A stretch of 64,000 nt of DNA. It comes from Tritrichomonas musculus (Eukaryota > Parabasalia > Tritrichomonadida > Tritrichomonadidae). The notes beneath the pieces are model-generated. The model saw nothing but the letters and a program-made list of their open reading frames with translations. It was not told where the DNA came from and made no database searches. The first letter of the stretch is position 1. Each line of letters begins with the position of its first letter. Positions 8,846 to 17,750 of this stretch are shown in pieces. The stretch is from assembly GCA_039105265.1 (NCBI GenBank), contig JAPFFF010000012.1, forward strand, positions 434,001-498,000. Reading direction: 5' to 3'. Both the position numbers and the translations under genes were made by a program.

Positions 8846-10167
8846 ATATTTTTATTTTGTCTTATCTTTTTTTTGTCATCTTTTTTAGGAAACACAGTAT
8901 ATTTGAATCCATCAACGAGTCTACATGTTTTTAATTCTTCTTTGATACGTATTCGAATTTCTGGTATATTCTTTTCTTCCCATGTCATTTGACCTTCATG
9001 AAGAAGATTCATCATTACTTCCATTGTAAATACTCCACAATCATGCCAATTCTTTTGTGAAGGACCAGACAGATATTTAATTTTTAGTTTCTTTTTTAAA
9101 TTTTGAGCAAAAATGAATTTCTTAATATCAAGAAAGACTTCAGGATAATCATAAAATGGAGTGGAATCAAAGAATTCAATAATACCTTTCTTATAACGAA
9201 TAACAAATAAAATCCAATGTTCCAAGTTATGATAAATTGGCCAGAGAACCATATCAAACTCAGATATTTTCATTTCCATATTGTCATGCGAAAGACTTGT
9301 GATTATGTCATTTTTTTCCATTCCTTTGAAATAAAAACGAGATTGTGGATGAACACCAGTAATGAAGTCATAAATTACGGGAGACAAAATCTTGACTTTT
9401 CCAATTTGTTTCACTTTCTTTCCAAAACATTTAAGGAGACTTGAATATTGTTCCATTACTTCTTGATCAATGTAATTGTTCATATTAATCGGTTGTAATC
9501 CTGTCCCTTCCATTGTATGAAATTTAGATTTGACGAGCTGACCGATTGGCATTTTAATATAGGATTCATTTTCACGATGTTTTGCTTTGGGAAATGGATT
9601 CTTTAAATCGTCTTTATAAAAATCGGAAAGTTTATGAGCTGACGTAGGAATTGCTGTTGAATCATTATTGGCAACTAAAGGATTAATATCAGGAAACATT
9701 TCTTTTTGAACATCATAAGGAACTGGCGATTGAGATTGTGATGTTGATGAGAGAGGTGATATTTGTGGAGTTTGTGATTTTTTAGGAGAAGGAACATAGT
9801 ATTTCATTAATTTATCAAGCATTTGTTTCCTAAATTTGGGAATATCTGATTGACTAAATTCAACATGATCATCAAGTATGATGTTTTGAGCATGATAAGC
9901 AACGAAAACTCCATCATCATATTTATTATCTTGATATGGGCCTTCATAATATACTTTCCATGAAGAATCTGCTCCTAAAGTTTTTAGAATATTATGGATT
10001 TTATTTTCAACTTTCTGGTATGTTGATTTTAATGAATTAAATATTACGATTGTTTCATATTTCAAATCAATTTGAATTAAAATCCAATTATTTTCAACCA
10101 CCATGGGAAAGAGAATAAATGTGTAATCTCTTTTGAGATCTTTTTTTTTTTGCCAATCTTGGATCAA
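8842..10167 (-). CDS. Ulp1-like cysteine protease, C-terminal half of a tandem-domain protein
   Basis: A minus-strand reading of 441 codons with no ATG at its head (it opens with TTG), overlapping the upstream Ulp1 reading by 74 bp. Two C48/Ulp1-like domains are visible. The first (about codons 10-115) keeps the fold's landmarks, but the tetrad is altered: the His position is Asn (ENNWILI), the Asp position is Asn (VIFNSL), the Gln is kept (PYQDNKYDDG) and the Cys is Asp (DDG for DCG). After a Ser/Pro linker, the second (about 215-420) has the full set: His in NLEHWILF, Asp in EFFDST, Gln in PSQKNWHDCG and the nucleophile Cys at about 9038. Ulp1 enzymes cleave SUMO or ubiquitin-like proteins. 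The missing ATG suggests that this is the continuation of the 10094-11848 reading (see findings). Confidence 0.7.
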   Translation of the reverse strand: MIQDWQKKKDLKRDYTFILFPMVVENNWILIQIDLKYETIVIFNSLKSTYQKVENKIHNILKTLGADSSWKVYYEGPYQDNKYDDGVFVAYHAQNIILDDHVEFSQSDIPKFRKQMLDKLMKYYVPSPKKSQTPQISPLSSTSQSQSPVPYDVQKEMFPDINPLVANNDSTAIPTSAHKLSDFYKDDLKNPFPKAKHRENESYIKMPIGQLVKSKFHTMEGTGLQPINMNNYIDQEVMEQYSSLLKCFGKKVKQIGKVKILSPVIYDFITGVHPQSRFYFKGMEKNDIITSLSHDNMEMKISEFDMVLWPIYHNLEHWILFVIRYKKGIIEFFDSTPFYDYPEVFLDIKKFIFAQNLKKKLKIKYLSGPSQKNWHDCGVFTMEVMMNLLHEGQMTWEEKNIPEIRIRIKEELKTCRLVDGFKYTVFPKKDDKKKIRQNKNI

Positions 10168-11848
10168 TTGATTTTAGATCCTTGAATAGTAATTTTGATT
10201 TTTTCAATAAAGAAGGATTAATAGAAGTTAATTGTGTCAAAATTAAAATATTCTCTTTCCTTTTAATTTTTTGAGCTTCATTTTCTAAATGTTGAATATA
10301 AGAATAAACAGTATTATCTGTCAGCTTTTTGTTTTGTTGAAGGGAATTCACATCTGAATCAGTAATTGTAATATTTTTATGTATTTGTGATTTTTGGGAT
10401 GATTTTGGTGATTCAGATGGTGAGAGTGATGATAAAGTTGATGATAATGGTATAGAGGATGGAAAAGATGATGATGATTCTGATAATTTTTGGGAAAGTT
10501 TTTGTGATGTCTTGGGCGATGTCTTGGGTGATTCAAGTAATTCAACATCTGATGAATGTACAGGAGATGGCTTTTTGTCTTTTCGATGATATTGTTCCAA
10601 TTCTTGTCGAATATGCTCTCTCATTTGATTTAATTCTGTTTTTGAAAGAGTATCTTTTGAGAGAAATTCTCTTGATTCATCCGAATCGAAAAACATCAAT
10701 GCTCTTGCCCAGAAAAATACAAATACTCCACAATCCAATGGATTAGTTTGTCTTGGTTTATGAATGACAGAATGACCAAATGGTTTGTCATCATTTTCCA
10801 ATCCAAGAATCTGCAAAATTTTATGAATAAATGGAATATCTTTTTTATGACTGTGAGATGTGAAAGAATCATATATAATAAAATCTCTATTTTGAAAATC
10901 AATTAACACTCCGAAATAATGGTTACCATTGCTAACTCCAATTTTTTTATTATCATGAAGAATGATAGGAAGTAAAATATAATTGTAATATTTATTAATA
11001 GGTTCATTCTTTAATTGGAGACAATATTCTTGAAGTTTTGCTTTTGTTATTTTACCTTTCATACTTCGAATATTTTCGTTGAAAATATGAGTCAAAACTA
11101 TCATATCAGAAAATCCTCCATTTTGCCTTATTAATTGATTATGTAAATGTAAGAAGTAACTTCCAACAACTTCGTCTTCAAGCCATGTTTTTAGTTCAAG
11201 AGAATTCATTGATTTATCATCAAGAATAATGTTTTTATGAAGAGGATATTGTATTTTTGAATTTTGAGATTTCTGAGAATTTTGATGTGATGGCATTGAA
11301 TTTTGTGAGGAAGATGATGACTCAAAATCGTCTGAGTAGTAATGTTGAGATGATTTTTTAGATGATTGTTTAGAGGATTTTTGTGATGATTTTGAAGATG
11401 ATTTAGGTGGAGGTGAGAGAGATCTTGGTGGAGGAAGTGAAAAATCATCGTCATCATATTGTGAACTTTTTGGTGATGATTTGGGTGAAGGTGGTTTTGG
11501 AGATGGACCAATTGGATGAGAATAATATGCAGGATATCTTGAATATGTCCTCACTAAATGAAAATAACCAGGAATAGCTCTCAACGTTTTTTTCAATGGA
11601 ATATATTTAAATAATTCTAATCTATCATGAGGATCTTTTCGAATAACTAACAAAAAACCAGATAAATTTATATGATTATTTTTTAATATAAAAGCACATT
11701 CTAATAATTTCTCATTAATCTTTGATGGAAACCAATTATATGGAAAATACATGATCATTTGATGTTGATCAAAAGCAATATATTCATCTAACTTTTTTAA
11801 AGGTGGTTTAAATGTTAGACTTCCACCAACGAACATAAATTTCGTCAT
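10094..11848 (-). CDS. Ulp1-like cysteine protease (C48 family), N-terminal half
   Basis: ATG at 11848 gives 584 residues. Residues 1-115 form a globular segment of unknown type (MTKFMFVGGSLTFKPPLKK). About 116-205 is a Ser/Pro/Lys linker. About 210-430 is an Ulp1-like protease domain with His310 (NGNHYFGVL), Asp327 (FIIYDSF), Gln367 and Cys373 (RQTNPLDCGVF), and the Gln-to-Cys spacing of six is as in Ulp1/SENP enzymes. A second Ser-rich linker follows, then the beginning of another copy of the module (KNITITDSDVNSLQ resembles KNIILDDKSMNSLE before the first domain). The reading ends shortly after an A11 run, where the next frame carries on the second domain. Expected role is processing or removal of SUMO-like modifiers; substrate unknown. 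There are no neighbouring genes for a capsid, viral polymerase or integrase. Confidence 0.8.
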   Translation of the reverse strand: MTKFMFVGGSLTFKPPLKKLDEYIAFDQHQMIMYFPYNWFPSKINEKLLECAFILKNNHINLSGFLLVIRKDPHDRLELFKYIPLKKTLRAIPGYFHLVRTYSRYPAYYSHPIGPSPKPPSPKSSPKSSQYDDDDFSLPPPRSLSPPPKSSSKSSQKSSKQSSKKSSQHYYSDDFESSSSSQNSMPSHQNSQKSQNSKIQYPLHKNIILDDKSMNSLELKTWLEDEVVGSYFLHLHNQLIRQNGGFSDMIVLTHIFNENIRSMKGKITKAKLQEYCLQLKNEPINKYYNYILLPIILHDNKKIGVSNGNHYFGVLIDFQNRDFIIYDSFTSHSHKKDIPFIHKILQILGLENDDKPFGHSVIHKPRQTNPLDCGVFVFFWARALMFFDSDESREFLSKDTLSKTELNQMREHIRQELEQYHRKDKKPSPVHSSDVELLESPKTSPKTSQKLSQKLSESSSSFPSSIPLSSTLSSLSPSESPKSSQKSQIHKNITITDSDVNSLQQNKKLTDNTVYSYIQHLENEAQKIKRKENILILTQLTSINPSLLKKSKLLFKDLKSIDPRLAKKKRSQKRLHIYSLSHGG

Positions 11849-12050
11849 TATTTTAATTATTTATAGAATTTTTTTATTAAAACTTTTTTAATTTAGACAA
11901 ATAAAATTTAGGCAAATATGAAAGTTTTTTTTTGAATACTTTACGATTGGCCGATCCATTGAAAAAAAACATGACATTGAAATTATTTCTGAGGAAAATT
12001 GAGAGGTTTTAAGAAAATGAAAATTTGTGATCTGAGAATCATTTTTTAAA
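11849..12050. promoter_or_regulatory. Divergent spacer between Ulp1-like locus and degenerate gene
   Basis: About 200 bp of AT-rich DNA between the start of the Ulp1-like gene (minus) and the ATG at 12051 (plus). It has an AAACTTTTTTAATTT word at 11879, of the ACTTTTT type that recurs near other starts in this window. No stronger signal is seen. Confidence 0.25.
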
Positions 12051-12895
12051 ATGTCTAGCGCAGCCCAAGTACTTTTTATGTTTTTTCAAACATTCAGGTT
12101 TCTCATACAAAAGGTAATAAAAAGGCAAAAGTGTCAAAGAAGACAGCCGCTCAAACTGTTCCCAACTTCAATATTAATCAAGATCTTGTAAACTATTTTC
12201 AAAGACAGAATACAGAGAATCAAAATGTTACAGAGAATCAAAACCCCCTTACTGTTGAATCTGCGCTGGAAAGAATCAAAAGTTACTCTCAAAAACCATC
12301 ACAAAAAGTGACAGATCCGGGATCTACCATTGATGATCAGACATTTGATGAATTTTTTCCCAAGGATCCCAAGAGCAGGCACCTAAAATTGAGAATACCG
12401 TTATTTATGATAGCGGAAATGGATCACAAAGTCCAAAAAAGCATGATTCATCTCCAGGTGATGCATTACTTAAACAGTTGAAGGGACCGAAAAAATGGAA
12501 TCATCAAAATCCGCCCTATTCTCAAAAAGTTCCTCCAAAAGATACCATAGATCATGACACAATGGAAGAATGTCTGTCACAAAACTTCCAACCGTTGACT
12601 ATCGATGACGAAGTTCTATCCAAATTTGATGAACAGCATCTGAAAAATTTCTTTTTTACAACCAAATACCAACCAAATATCAGTGAACCAGAGGTTGACA
12701 GTCACATCCATATGCTCGATACGAATGCAAAGGGAAAACTCAAAAAGATTTTTCTTTGAATATGCCGGTGAAAGAGGTTATTTTGGTTATCAAAAAGAAT
12801 CGTTCAAAAAGATTCTTGAAAAACGGCAATTCCATTGTTTTCCCTGCACCAATCTAAATAGCTGCATGGTTGATCTTTTCGACTCTTCACAATAA
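12051..12895 (+). pseudogene. Unidentified degenerate gene, possibly with a 29-nt intron
   Basis: ATG at 12051 reads MSSAAQ. If GTACTTTTT...ACATTCAG (12069-12097, 29 nt) is removed as an intron, the reading continues in frame as VSHTKGNKKAKVSKKTAAQT and on to 12481. Two further overlapping readings (to 12759 and to 12895) carry gene-like, polar protein sequence (for example SPKKHDSSPGDALLKQ, EECLSQNFQPLTIDDEVLSK, FEYAGERGYFGYQKESF) in other frames. The base composition is clearly richer in G and C than the flanks, as expected of former coding DNA. No family is recognised. It is either a decayed gene or one with several tiny introns. Confidence 0.4.
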
Positions 12896-13649
12896 AAAAA
12901 ATGAATTAGCAACGGATGACTTCACCAAAATAAATAGCCGCCAATTTTATATCATCTCATTAGTCAACTTCAGATCACCATAAATGCCGCTATAATAGTC
13001 AACCAAAGTCGCCAATTACATATTGCAATATAACAAAAAGTATTAAAAGCAATTTATATTATAAAATATAAATAAAAAGAACAAATTTTTAAATATTTTT
13101 TTACTGAGCGTATATAAATATGAGATCAGACTTACCAAACCAGCTCTCCGAGTAACTTCTTGCCTCTGCGGGGGTTGTTTTACATCTGAAGCGTTCATAC
13201 AATGAAGCCTAATTCCAGTAATAATTATACTCTTGATCAAGATTATCTAATGATAATAAAAACATATTAAAAATTTTGCCACCACCGCACAATTTTGCAA
13301 TTATTATTTAAGGAAGGACGGACAAAAAGTCTAAAATTCAAAAGTAAAAATTCAATGAGTTTTCACAAAATTAAAATAGGAAAATAAAAAGATTTAAATG
13401 TAAAAATAAAGTGTAATAATAGTGTATTTTAATAATTTATGTATTATGCATATTATGTGCATTAAAAAATTATAGAAAAAAATATCTTTATAGGTAAGGA
13501 AAAATATGCATATCAATAATTTTTTTAAGTCAAATTTTAAAATTTTTTAAAAAATTTTTTATTTGTTATTAAATAATAATGATATTTAAAGTAATTTTTC
13601 TGATCAGGTGATCGATTAAAATATAATATTTAGTTTTATAGTTGAGAAA
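12896..13649. other. AT-rich spacer with a small GC-richer island
   Basis: Mostly featureless AT-rich DNA. At 13130-13210 there is an island of near-average GC, preceded by TATATAAATA (13111-13120). On the minus strand it encodes a gene-like peptide (NASDVKQPPQRQEVTRRAG) without a convincing start. A loosely repeated word GCCAATT occurs at 12943 and 13013. No complete gene is seen. Confidence 0.35.
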
Positions 13650-14017
13650 CGGGTATTTTTTAAAAAAGCACAAATTTTATTTCTATTCATGGTTCGACGT
13701 TTTTCTAATAAAGTAAAAAATACTTCTAAAAAAGAAGGACCTTTTTCTAAAAAAGAATTCGTCATTTTCTAAAAAAGAAAAAAAATATTTCTAAAAAAGA
13801 ACGGATAGATTTCTGTTCTCCCGATTTTTGTCCAAAAATTTTAAAAAGTTATGTGACCGCTTCAGATTTTTGTCCAAAAAGATAACTTTTTCAATCCAAA
13901 AAGTGAAATAATAGAGTATTTTTTATAAAAGCATTTTATAAAGTGTTATTAATAATAATTTTTAATGAGATGATATTAATATTTCATATTATCGTTATTC
14001 ATACCATTATTGCTATT

Positions 14018-15480
14018 ATAGTTGGTGGACATAATTCTGTTTTGGAGACATAATTATGTTTTCACATCATTTCTATATATTCAAATTGGACTTTCAAAAA
14101 AAAATTGTAGAACAATTAATATCATATTGGATACATTCTATTCCCCGATTTTCATTCACTTTTATCAAACTAAATTTGATCATAAATATGATATCGAATT
14201 TATAATTTCTGAATATTTTTTTATTATTTGAAAAAAATTATAATTTACTTTTCATCTATAATTAAAATGTATCATTATTATTTATTGAAATAAAATAGAT
14301 AATTAGAAAAAATGGTTTCATTTTCATTTCACTACTCAAAAAACTCATTTCATATCACATTTCATGCTTTTACCATAAAAAAAAGGTTGTTTTAATTTGC
14401 TCTAACATAATTATTATTTTAGAATATAGTGTATATATTATATTTTAGAAAAAAAATTATTGAAATAATAATTATATAAAAAGAAAAAGTGTTTTCAAAA
14501 TATGAAAAAAATTATTCATACAAAATTACTAATTTTGAAAAATGAGTTTATTTTATTTCAAATTAGATGCAGTATTAATCATCTATATGATGCATATAAT
14601 ATATTAAATATAATAATATGGTTGAAAAAGAATCAATCTTGGAAAAATTTCATTTTTCTTTTTTTCATTCAAAATCATTCATAAATCACTCATTCATAAT
14701 TGATATGATTTCAGAATTACATTATTTGATAACACATACAATGAAATATATTATTAATCCTCTAAAAATCATTGTTGCCCATCAAGATTTCAGGTTTTTC
14801 TAAGAAATATACAAATTTCACTTTTTTATTTTTTCTATTATAATAGCATTAAAAATAGCAATTAATCAATAAATATTAGGCAAGTATAGAAGAACTATTA
14901 AAATAATGAAAATAATTTCTAAATGTCTAAAATTGAAAGTCTTTTTAAGTTATTTCAGAAGTTACTCTTTTTCATTAAGGTAATAGATCTTGAGTAGAAC
15001 CGCCAATTTTATTCTTTCAATATCATTATACTATATGCATTATATCAAATATTTAAATAAAAATTTAAAAGTTTTTATTTTTTATTGGAAAAAAACAAAA
15101 AAGTGATATGATTTTTAACTTTATTTTGTGCATCAAAATTTTCTTATATGAAAGTTTTTAGATATCAATTATCTGACAAAATTATATCATTACTGATTAT
15201 GAATTAATGATATTATTATTAAATCCCAAGTTTCAATTATTGAGAATAAAATAAGCATTTTGACTTTTTTTTACATTAATGGCAAAATTTCATATAAATC
15301 ACAAATATAATAGCTCATTTAATTAAATAATGATGTACATAAAATACATTAATAAAGTATATAATATTATATAATTATCTTTAAAAAGTATTGAGAAAAA
15401 TGTGTTTATTTTTGTGTACCATTCAAAAAGTTGAGCAAACATGATTATGTCCCAAAAACATAATTATGTCCACCAACTAT
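14018..15480. mobile_element. AT-rich segment bounded by 41-bp inverted repeats
   Basis: Positions 14018-14058 and 15440-15480 are inverted copies that match at 37 of 41 bases (ATAGTTGGTGGACATAATT at each outer end). Within each copy GGACATAATNNTG occurs twice in tandem. Weaker similarity continues outward for about 35-45 bp on both sides (TCATATTAT...). The 1.4 kb between is very AT-rich with only short, unconvincing readings. This may be a nonautonomous element inserted in, or derived from, the Mutator-like element, whose transposase remnant ends 50 bp to the right. Confidence 0.6.
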
Positions 15481-15528
15481 AAATAGTAATAATCATCATG
15501 GTCATCAATAATATGATATTATATATTC

Positions 15529-16990
15529 TTAATCACTATCTTCATTTTCAATCTGAATATCTTCTATTAGACCACTGAATATATATATACCTCCTGAAAC
15601 GGTTGAATAAAATGATAAAGGAAATTGACCTATAAAAATATCATCTTCATGGATTTTTGGTCTTAAGTTTTTATTTAAATATTCAACAATCTTAGGCAGT
15701 TTTTCTTTACAGTTGCTGTATTTTTTAATGGTCCTTGCAGCATGCTTAATAAGCATTTCATCTCTTTCAAAGTCTCTTTTTTGTTTTGTTCCATCAAGAA
15801 AATTAAATTCAACATTCATCTTGTTATCTATAATTGATTTAAATTGTGTTTTGTTTTTTAATTTTATACTTGGACATTTTGGAAATTCAATTGTTTCAAT
15901 TTTTTCACCATTTTGAATACATTTGAAAATCATATGTGAGCACATCATTTTTGTTTTATACATACTTGACTCCCGTGCGATGATTCCAAGGAGTTTGTAG
16001 TTGATGGCATTGCTCTCTGAATTCTATAAAAAAGTGACACTTGATTCCATCTTTCCTCTTTTTGATACTCAATTTGGTCAGTAAAACACAAACCTACATT
16101 TTCTAATGAATCATTTAGCACTTTTTTCATTTCATCATATTTTTTATTTTTATCTTCATCTGTATCATTTTCCTTTGCATTTTGTTCTTTATATTGTAAT
16201 AAGAAATGTTGGAATTCATTACTAAAATGGCAAAAACTTCTGTCGAGATCTAATTGGCACCTGCATTTAACAATAGTACTTATTTGAAAACCAAACAGTT
16301 TTTTTCTTAAATTTGATAATAAATGTCTGATACACACAATATTTTCAATGTTATTTTTTTCAAAAAATGATTTCAAAGATTTTCCTTGGTCGGACTCAAA
16401 CAAAAAGTTAGATAAATCAATTTCTATTTTTTTTTAAAACCATCATAAATTTTTTGATAAATTTCTTCGCACTCTGTTGCAGAAAATGAAAATGCTAATG
16501 GTATTCCGACGTTGTAAACTGACATCATAAGAATTGCTGTTACAAATGAAGGAATAACTCGAAAAGTTGAGTCTAATAAAAAGCCTGAAATTATATTGAG
16601 ATTTTTTTCAATTAAACGTTTTGCATCTTTTGAAATAAATAAACCTCCCAATACTCTCAAATTTTCACCTTTGTCATTTATTAATGGATATTTGTTTAAA
16701 AGCTTGTGATCCTGTGTTACATCTAAAATAAGATTTCCTTCACATGATTCTATAAAACTTTCATATGTTGTTGTTTCTTCTTTTTCTGGATTTTTTAACC
16801 AGGATTTTATAAAATCACAAATAAAAGAATTTTTAGATGATTTTGGGATTTTTTTCAGAAAAATTAAATAATGACAAAAACGATTAAAAGCATTTGTGAA
16901 TAATTCAGGCGGGTAAAATATTGCACTTTTACAATTAAATATAGCAAAATTTGATACATTTGAAAGATCAATTGAAGAACGACCTTTTTC
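15529..16990 (-). pseudogene. Mutator-like transposase remnant
   Basis: Read from about 16990 leftwards, the protein runs FAIFNCKSAIFYPPELF ... ICDFIKSWLKNPEKEE ... NLILDVTQDHKLLNKYP, then the MULE catalytic core: first Asp in GFLLDSTFRVIPS, second Asp in ESDQGKSLKSFF followed by CIRHLLSNLRKKLFG, and the Glu in TTNSLESSHGS. The order and surroundings of D, D and E fit the MULE DDE domain. The N-terminus has no ATG. The frame changes at an A9 run near 16430 and again near 15960, so the gene is dead as read. The C-terminal part (to TAA at 15529) is intact in its frame. This is a plain cut-and-paste DNA transposon. Confidence 0.7.
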
Positions 16991-17151
16991 CGAAGAAGAA
17001 AAAAATATTTCTAAAAAAGAACGACCTTTTTCTAAAGAAGAAGAAAATATTTCTGATGAAGTAAAAAATATTTCTGAAGATTACTTTACTTTTTTCTGAA
17101 AAAGAATTTATTTTTTTCCATTCATACTCTACTTTTTTTGCTCAATACCCG

Positions 17152-17750
17152 ACTTTTTTCAATTGACCACCCGACCATTTTCCCTACCTATATCAGTTTT
17201 TAAATATAAATATTTAATTTTTATAGCGTGAATGGAACAAAATATGGCACCTAGTATGGCAGACTGAGTCATTTGTGGCATAACATGACACAAATGGATC
17301 AAGTTGTTAGGAATGGGCGTAATGTTAACTGAGTACGACCTAAAGGATACTACACCAAATACTTCTTTTTGGGACTTTCTTGAAGTGAAAATTTAGTGAA
17401 AAAAGTGGCATTTGGACTTAAAATGATCTCTTACACCTATTACCTCTTAAACATTATTTTGCTATTTTTTTCTTTAATTTTTTTCAAAGCAAAGCAGTTT
17501 TTATATATATTTTCATAAATAATGATTAAAAACAAATAATTATATAAATTTTAAAATGAATTCTAAATATTACTAAATATATAAAAATAAAAATGGATTT
17601 TTTCAAATAAAATTTTGAGATATTATTATTTTAATCATATAATAAATTTCAATAACAAGATTTAACGATAAGCACTTTTTGTGAATATTCTAACGGTTTG
17701 AGTGACCTTGGTTGATTTAGATTTTGTATTTATAATATTAATTTGATATA
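17152..17750. promoter_or_regulatory. Spacer with unidentified coding-like debris, then promoter of the POL5-like gene
   Basis: 17230-17450 is GC-richer and encodes, in one plus frame interrupted by stops, coding-like pieces (EWNKIWHLVWQTESFVA), probably old transposon or gene debris. Close to the gene start lie TAACGATA at 17663-17670, identical to the Myb recognition element described in T. vaginalis, and AACGGTTT at 17692-17699, which fits its M3 core-promoter consensus. Activity here is inference. Confidence 0.4.

Larger units (their letters stand above)
13650..17151. mobile_element. Mutator-like (MULE) DNA transposon, decayed
   Basis: The core is a broken MULE transposase on the minus strand (15529-16990). 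Suggested outer limits are an inverted CGGGTATT word at 13650-13657 and 17144-17151, followed inward on both sides by A-rich DNA and by repeated TTTCTAAAAAAGAA-type words (13708-13802 and 16991-17090). GATTTTTGTCCAAAAA occurs twice near the left end (13823-13838 and 13865-13880). Length is about 3.5 kb. MULEs often have long, diffuse terminal repeats, so the limits are approximate and I could not see a target duplication. The left 1.5 kb holds a separate pair of inverted repeats (14018-15480). Confidence 0.5.

Noticed and set aside
10348-11511. Other-frame readings opposite and alongside the Ulp1 gene
   Set aside because: They are His/Asn-rich shadows of the Ser/Pro/Lys linker repeats of the real gene.
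8842-11848. Ulp1-like proteases as part of a Polinton/Maverick-type element
   Set aside because: Such elements carry a single short adenain-type protease with a polymerase, integrase, ATPase and capsid genes nearby. Here the protease domains are tandem with Ser/Pro linkers and no such companion is visible within the window, so I treat it as a host or DNA-transposon-associated gene.
13130-13136. ACTTACC as the 5' end of a U1 snRNA
   Set aside because: The word matches canonical U1, but the known trichomonad 5' splice sites (GTAYGT) would need a different U1 end, and the following sequence shows no U1 stem-loops or Sm site that I can recognise.
14022-14803. Short readings (60-70 codons) within the inverted-repeat segment
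   Set aside because: Composed almost wholly of I, F, N, Y and K as expected of AT-rich noncoding DNA, with no shared motif.
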